Source: Xestospongia bergquistia (taxonomy: Eukaryota > Porifera > Demospongiae > Haplosclerida > Petrosiidae). Taken from it: DNA of 64,000 bases. Location: positions 2,110,501 to 2,174,500 of the forward strand of contig OZ014413.1 in NCBI GenBank assembly GCA_963965975.1. The letters run 5' to 3'. Under the pieces are notes generated by a model, which saw only the letters and a program-made list of their open reading frames with translations, searched no databases and had not been told where the DNA came from. A program made the translations under genes and the position numbers. Shown piece by piece: positions 58,127 through 64,000 of this stretch (the first letter of the stretch is position 1; every line of letters begins with the position of its first letter).

Positions 58127-58508
58127 TGTATGAACATACTAAGTTACAAATGTGTATATGCATATATTTACATCATTGTACATCACAGTAAAACACCACA
58201 CAAAAATATACCACCAAAAAAATTGATTTGTTGAGTTAATAAATTATGTTTATCCAAGTTTTATGTAACAAACTTATTTTGACCAAAAAAGCAAACCAAA
58301 CATATTATTGTTTTATTTCTGATGTATTATTGTTGCATGAAAACCAAGTAATGATCATTACTATTTTGTATCCACAATTACTTCAAGATTAGCAGATCCA
58401 AAATTAATGCTTATGGTTCACGAGTCACGTGATAAGTGGGTGGAGCTTATATTTTTGTAATAAACTATCTCCGCCTACCACACGTGGCGGTTAAAATTGT
58501 TATCTAGA
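58127..58508. other. Intergenic, WRAP53 upstream region with a hairpin
   Basis: About 380 bp. At 58436-58482 GTGGGTGGAG and CTCCGCCTACCAC form an imperfect inverted repeat around an AT-rich loop, just upstream of the WRAP53 start. A related hairpin is at 56160-56200. Confidence 0.4.
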
Positions 58509-60283
58509 ATGGAAGATAGGCTTACTCTGCTCAGTGGCGCCTCTGAAGAGACTCAAAAGACAGAAGATAACGCTATATTTATAGCAAATAATAAAACAAC
58601 GGATATATTAAACAAAGAACTGTCAAAAGAAAACGACACTACCAAACGTGATACCAGCAGAAAAGTTAGTGAGTTTGTTAAAAACATTGATGTTCATGAG
58701 GGACAACCAGCTAATACTATATCAGAGAATGATAACAATAAAGAAGACTCCATTGAAAACTTTAAAAAGGTAACTGAGGATTTAGAAACATTACAGAGTT
58801 TACTTGAATTAGACAGTCAAACACCACTAGATTGGGAACTACAACAAGGTCCTAGAAATGAACAATTAGATCTGAATATAACAGGTACTACCCCACAAGA
58901 CTCTGTGACAGTACACGAAGAACTATCGACTTTGCCTTCTTTACAAAAACCTAAAGAGTTGCCAATTATTGAAGATTCTGACTCACACTATGACATGAAG
59001 GAACAGCCATTAACAGTGTCAGTAACATCATTGCAAGAGCCTAAGGAATTGTTAGAGATTGAAGAAGATATGTCAATGGAAGTATCAGTTTTAGATGACC
59101 ATGATCCAGTAGATACTCCTGTAGATCAGTTAGCACTACCTAGTAATGGTACATGTACATCAAGTGACCATCTTCCAATGGATTGTGATCAATCGGAGCA
59201 TTTACCTACTGAAACAGAAGGGATGTCCTCTTATAGTGACAGTACTCAAGTGGTTTGGTTTGACTACCAGTTGGAGACACTGCCAAGAATGGTTGTTGAG
59301 ACAAGAACTGAATTTATGAAGAACAGAGACAATTATTTTAGAGGATGTAAATGGTTAGTAATTATAGAAATTTATAAACAATAATAACTAATATTGTGTA
59401 ATGGAAATTCTCTATTACTTTTCCTCTCTCACTTACTCTATTCCTCCTTCCTTTTTCCCTCTATACTTCCATCTTTTACTCTCTCTCTCTCTCTGTCATC
59501 TCCTTTAGGTCACCAGATGGTACTTGTCTCTTAACATGTAATAATGACTGTTCTCTTCGTTTGTTTAATTTACCTCCTGAACTCTATACTGGAGTACCTG
59601 ATGAAGTTCTACCTGAACTGGTAAGACATCTTTCTTGTTTCACATGATAGCAGAGACTATTGGGAACATGTTGCTAATCTCTAAATTCAACCAATCAGGA
59701 AAGCTCTAGTCACTTATGTTTTGTTGCTCAGTCACCCTCAAATGTTTAAGCTTTATGAATTATAAAATAACTTCTCTTCTGCCTTTGTTACTAATGATCT
59801 ATGTCTCTAGTCATTGCCCAGAGACATAGATAATATCAGTTCTTAATTTTACAATTATTTATTTTTTGGTTTATGCTCATTTGTGTATTCTTTGTTAGGT
59901 TCCTGCAGTTGTTGCTAGCGAAGGAGAAATTATATATGATTTCTGTTGGTTTCCTGTTATGTCATCCTATGACTTGAGTACATGTTGGTAAGATAATAAA
60001 TATCTTGTTAAAGTTTATTACACTCTCTTTCTCATCTCATAATAGTTTTATTAGTTGTAGTCGTTGTTCACCTGTTCATTTATGGGATGCCTATGATGGT
60101 CACTTGAGGTGTTCATATTTAGCATATAACCATTTGGTAAGTAAAAAAATACATTAGTATACTTTATTAAAAAATTATGTTAATATTTTATTATCTATAG
60201 TAGTTGTTTATAAATGTATCTGTGTATTGTCTTTTTGTGTTATGAGTCCTTACTTTACAAAATCTCTCTCTTTCTTTTTTATC

Positions 60284-60327
<44 letters not shown>

Positions 60328-62806
60328 TCTTTTCTCTCTCTCTTTTCTCTTTCAGGAAGAAATGGTTACTCCACATTCATTATGTTTCAATAGTGATGGT
60401 ACTAAGTTATATACTGGATTTCAGAACTGTATTAGAATATATGACACTGGTAGACCTGGACGACAATATGACACTAAAACTACATATGGTAAATAAAGTA
60501 ACTTGTTTATTCAGTCAATTAATATAATAGTTGTATAATTTATTTATAGCTACTTAAATGTTTAATAATAAACATTTTCTTTGATGTTTCAGATCGTAAA
60601 AATGGAGGTCAAGGTGGTATTATATCGTGTATAGCTGTGAGTCCAACTACTCGGGATACATATGCTTTAGGATCTTTCTCTGGTTCTGGTAAGAAGGACA
60701 ACACATACATATAATATACCTTGTAGTTTAGACATCTTATTAAATGGTGCCTATATATTGATGTTTAAATGTACAATGTACATCTCTGTAATACAGTTTA
60801 GTGACAAATATCTATCTACTTGTTTTTACTGATAGTGGGGTTATATTCTGATTTGGTCAAAGGAGCTATATTTGTTTTACAAAGTTTAAGAAGTGGTGTG
60901 ACTCATCTTATGTTCTCATGTTGTGGTAACTATATCTATACTGGAGAGAGAAAGGTACTATGAATGATAATGAACTATGTTTGGTGAATAAAATGTATGA
61001 CATATAGTGGAAGGACAGATAATGGAAAATTATAATTAGATAGATGACTTTGTTAAAACAGATGGATTAATGAACTGATTGGTACATGTAATACTATATT
61101 GTATATATTTTATTATATTGACTATACATATTTTTCTTTGTTATTTCTCAGAACTCTGATATAACAGTTTGGGACATCAGATATCCTGACTCCTTTCTTT
61201 ACCAGTTTCAGAGAACAGTTACCACTAATCAAAGAATATATTTTGATATAAGCAAGTTAGTCCTTACATTGTAAACTACACTATATATTACATTATATTA
61301 TAGTGTAATATACTATATATAATATTACTTTATGTATATGTGTACATTGGATTTGTGTAGAGATGGATGGGTGAACAGAGAGAGAGGAGGGAAACATATA
61401 CTTAGTAAATATATGACTAAAAGAATTAGCAAATAACTATAAGATATATGACAAATGGATGGAGGAATGGATAGTAGATTGAATGAGGCTATATTTAGTA
61501 ACATAAGTTACAATAATAATAAAATCAAATACATCACATTTATATTAATATAATACCATTTTTTTCTAGGAATGGACAGTATTTAGTTTCGGGTAACACA
61601 AATGGAAGAGTTGATTTTTGGGCCTTGTCGTTATCTCACTCAGTTGAGACGGAGATGGAGACACTATCATCTAGTTGTCAAATACAAGCACATGATGATG
61701 CCGTTAATGGCTGCAGGTATGCAATACATACATAGTATATACTAGTGGCTACTTGCTATTGTTGCGCACATATCCTTTAAACGCTTATGCACATATGATA
61801 TAATCCTGTTAAGTAGCACTCCAATATCATGATACATTAGACACTTGTATTGTGAACATTTCCTCTTACAGTTTGTACTACTACTACTATTATTAATGTG
61901 ACATGTACATGTATTATATATGCCATAACTACTATGGTCATTACTTAACCCAGCTAAGACACAAAATTATAAAGAATCTACATATTTTTTATATATTACT
62001 TAACAAACACTCTATATATATGATATATAACAGTGGAACCTCTCACGTTGTAATAACATAACATGATCTACTTCTATACAATGGTAAGTTATTGCACATT
62101 ATACGTTTGTATTGTGGCCATTTTTATAACATTTGTTGCACAGACTTGTTTTTTATAATGTGTTATTCATGCACATATCTGTTGTAAAGACAACACAAAT
62201 ATCAGCTAATTTGCAAATGAGAATTACATTTTTAAAGTAAGATTTGGATGTGTTTTTGAATAAAGAATATAAAAGTCCTATTGAGTTTTGGTATGTTCAT
62301 ACTGCTTCTTGTTAAGGGTATTAGTGATATAATTTTCACCAGATACTCTAGGGAGGTTATATAGATATGCTATGTAATTCCTATAACAATTTCCTTGTGG
62401 CTACACTCATCAGATACATGTTTATGCAACCAATCGTTTTTATTGTTTAAAACAATAGCTGTCCTTCCTGAGGTATTTAAAATGAGTTCTTACTAAACTT
62501 GAAATTTTGTTGCATCCTGGTTGATAGGGAGGTTCCATTGTACACAAAGCATTAAACTAGATACATGTTTACAAGCAGACACACAATGTGCTATACAAAG
62601 TGAATACCTTTTTGTCTTTCCATAGTCTTCATCCCATTTTACCATTACTTGCTACTAGTAGTGGTCAGTGGACTTTTCCTCAGTCAGTAGATAGTGAAGA
62701 TGAAGAAGACACTAGTAATGTTTTAATATCATATGATAATTCACTTAAAATATGGTCATTAATGGGACAAACAACTGGACAATATAATGATTTACTAAAT
62801 GAATGA
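58509..62806 (+). CDS. WRAP53 (TCAB1) homologue, WD40 telomerase/Cajal-body protein
   Basis: Ten exons in consistent phase: 58509-59353, 59509-59620, 59899-59987, 60046-60136, 60356-60488, 60593-60688, 60836-60954, 61152-61255, 61570-61716, 62626-62806; 638 residues. The first exon encodes a long acidic, disordered N-terminus. From FRGCKWSPDGT on, WD40 repeats follow in WRAP53 order: LRLFNLPPELYTG, YDFCWFPVMSS, PVHLWDAYDGHLR, HSLCFNSDGTKLYTGFQ, GIISCIAVSP, GVTHLMFSCCGNYIYTGERK, VTTNQRIYFDISKNGQYLVS, SLHPILPLLATSSGQ. WRAP53 binds the CAB box of scaRNAs and telomerase RNA and delivers them to Cajal bodies. The ATG at 58509 (MEDRLTLL) is the first good start; the frame is open a little further upstream without another ATG. 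Confidence 0.9.
60291..60355 (+). repeat. (TC)n tract fused to a splice acceptor
   Basis: About 60 bases of almost pure CT dinucleotides run straight into the TTTCAG acceptor of WRAP53 exon 5, acting as an exceptionally long polypyrimidine tract. Confidence 0.85.
62031..62540. mobile_element. Pogo/Tigger-like MITE in WRAP53 intron 9
   Basis: Ends CAGTGGAACCTC and GAGGTTCCATTG are inverted repeats with one mismatch, of the pogo/Tigger type. The right flank is TA; the left flank reads AA, so the target duplication is imperfect. The 510-bp insert accounts for most of the unusual length of this intron. Confidence 0.65.
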
Positions 62807-63185
62807 ATATTTCTAAGTAATTTACTTATAAAATCACTGTTTCTATAATTGAACTAATTGTCATTGCTAAGGTTTCATCTATCAATTTTGATAAGGCCAT
62901 AATTTCATGAAGTGATGGTATGTTCAGTCATTTCCATTCTCCTCACAGTAATATTTGTAGGTTGGTACAATGGATAGTCATAAGTGAAAAGGATAGAATG
63001 CTCTTTCCTTCACTGTAACTACTACTGTTCTAAACTGTTTAAATACTTTCATAATTATAAATGTATTTAAATTATGACAGTTGTTTATTTAAGGTTATAT
63101 TTGTACATTCAGTTTATGTGGATATGTTCTACCAAAGATATGTGTAACAATTGATACACAAACATTTACTATGCTGATAAAATTA
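62807..63185. other. Convergent intergenic region, no gene recognised
   Basis: About 380 bp between the stops of WRAP53 (+) and the second FEM1 (-), AT-rich. Confidence 0.55.
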
Positions 63186-64000
63186 TTAAGGAAAACATTT
63201 AGGGTCATGAATTTCAATAAGTTTAACAATATGTTGTGGGAGAAAGATAGATTTGTAGTGTATACCCTCAGACACAATGATCCTAGCAGCGTAGCAAGAA
63301 AGTGGGAGAGGTCCATTAGACAATAGGAGAGATTGAATAGGACTATCGTTAGGACAATAGTCTAAAGGAGTTTTACCACATGCATCTACAGCATCAATAT
63401 GTGCTCCATATGATAATAGCAGTGATATAACCTCAACTGGTATTTCTTTATGCCTAACTAGGATATGTAGAGGTCGCTTACATTTGTCATTGACATGAGG
63501 AGTATTAATGACTTGATGTGCTCCCCAATGCAATAAAGCTTCAACAAAAAATTGACGTACATGAAGTAAAATATGATCAGCCTTAAGGCAATGAAAGATG
63601 GTCATTCCTGACGTTAGTTTGGCTTTAGTTAAATATACTAGTCTGCGACCTAATATGTGAACCTCTTCTGGTAATGATACTATGGATACTGCAGCTGTTT
63701 CTTTTTTAAGAGTGTTCATCCAAGTTTCAAAGTGATTTAAGATTTTCTTAGTTGCATACTCATTTAAAGATGGCTGGCATAGGTTAGCATACACCAACAA
63801 AGCAATCTCTATTATGATTAACATGGACTGAAAATGTTTGAATGTTGTTGCTGTCATATCAATGATCATAATAAGGTGATCAAAGTTCTCTTTACTGATG
63901 CCTCTGTCATTATTCAAAGCACAGCTATTCAATGCTTTCTGACAAAGGCCTTCTAAGTTTGCTTTAGGGATCTTGTAATTATGGAGAGCACATGTTAGAA
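63186..64000 (-). CDS. Second FEM1 homologue, C-terminal part (continues beyond the window)
   Basis: The frame is open from the right edge of the window to the stop at 63186-63188, so the N-terminus lies outside. The visible 270 residues cover the helical middle and the C-terminal ankyrins: INTPHVNDKCKRPLHILVR, VISLLLSYGAHIDAVDACGK and the FEM1 end PLPLSCYAARIIVSEGIHY ... LPQHIVKLIEIHDP. The C-terminal 90 residues are very close to the FEM1 at 39013, while the middle part is far more divergent. A paralogue from local duplication is likely. Confidence 0.85.
   Translation of the reverse strand, partial: LTCALHNYKIPKANLEGLCQKALNSCALNNDRGISKENFDHLIMIIDMTATTFKHFQSMLIIIEIALLVYANLCQPSLNEYATKKILNHFETWMNTLKKETAAVSIVSLPEEVHILGRRLVYLTKAKLTSGMTIFHCLKADHILLHVRQFFVEALLHWGAHQVINTPHVNDKCKRPLHILVRHKEIPVEVISLLLSYGAHIDAVDACGKTPLDYCPNDSPIQSLLLSNGPLPLSCYAARIIVSEGIHYKSIFLPQHIVKLIEIHDPKCFP

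Overview
The window is eukaryotic and almost certainly from an early-branching animal. It is AT-rich, most genes have many short GT-AG introns, transposon debris is abundant, and it carries animal-type genes: tetraspanin, FEM1, ZNFX1, CEP104, WRAP53 and an ankyrin-ROC-COR-Death protein. A demosponge such as Amphimedon is my best guess. That is inference from gene content and style, not a match I could run.

Layout. 1-3.5 kb holds transposon remains: a deleted MULE with long inverted repeats and a broken Ty3/Gypsy element. 3.5-12.6 kb and 26.2-30.5 kb are two direct copies of one ancestral block, made of a FAR1-hAT chimeric transposon followed by a SAM-histidine phosphatase gene. The left copy was later hit by a palindromic CACTG MITE, a 1.25-kb unclassified element, a Ginger-like element (integrase, Ulp1 protease, PHD finger) and a deleted hAT; the right copy preserves each empty site. 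The left phosphatase is a pseudogene and the right one is intact. Between the copies, on the minus strand (23.6-14.7 kb), lies a large ankyrin-ROC-COR gene with duplicated linker exons and a C-terminal Death-domain exon. A 621-bp higher-order repeat has expanded inside its ankyrin array, and a 4-bp insertion breaks its frame.

32-63 kb is a compact gene neighbourhood: ZNFX1 (-), FEM1 (+), CEP104 (-), ZCCHC10 (+), a tetraspanin (-), a short secreted Calx-beta-like membrane protein (+), WRAP53 (+) and the C-terminal part of a second FEM1 (-) running off the right edge. ZNFX1/FEM1 and CEP104/ZCCHC10 are head-to-head pairs with 370-bp and 227-bp gaps. The stretch 49.8-52 kb is unusual: a Ginger-like terminus, a small Pro/Ser-rich ORF, a strong inverted repeat and a 27-bp minisatellite open on both strands.

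The genes do not form one pathway. Themes are regulated death or innate-type signalling (ROC-COR-Death, ZNFX1), ubiquitin ligase receptors (two FEM1), cilium (CEP104), RNP biogenesis (WRAP53) and surface proteins. Exon joins come from visible splice signals, reading phase and protein-family resemblance; none is supported by transcripts here.
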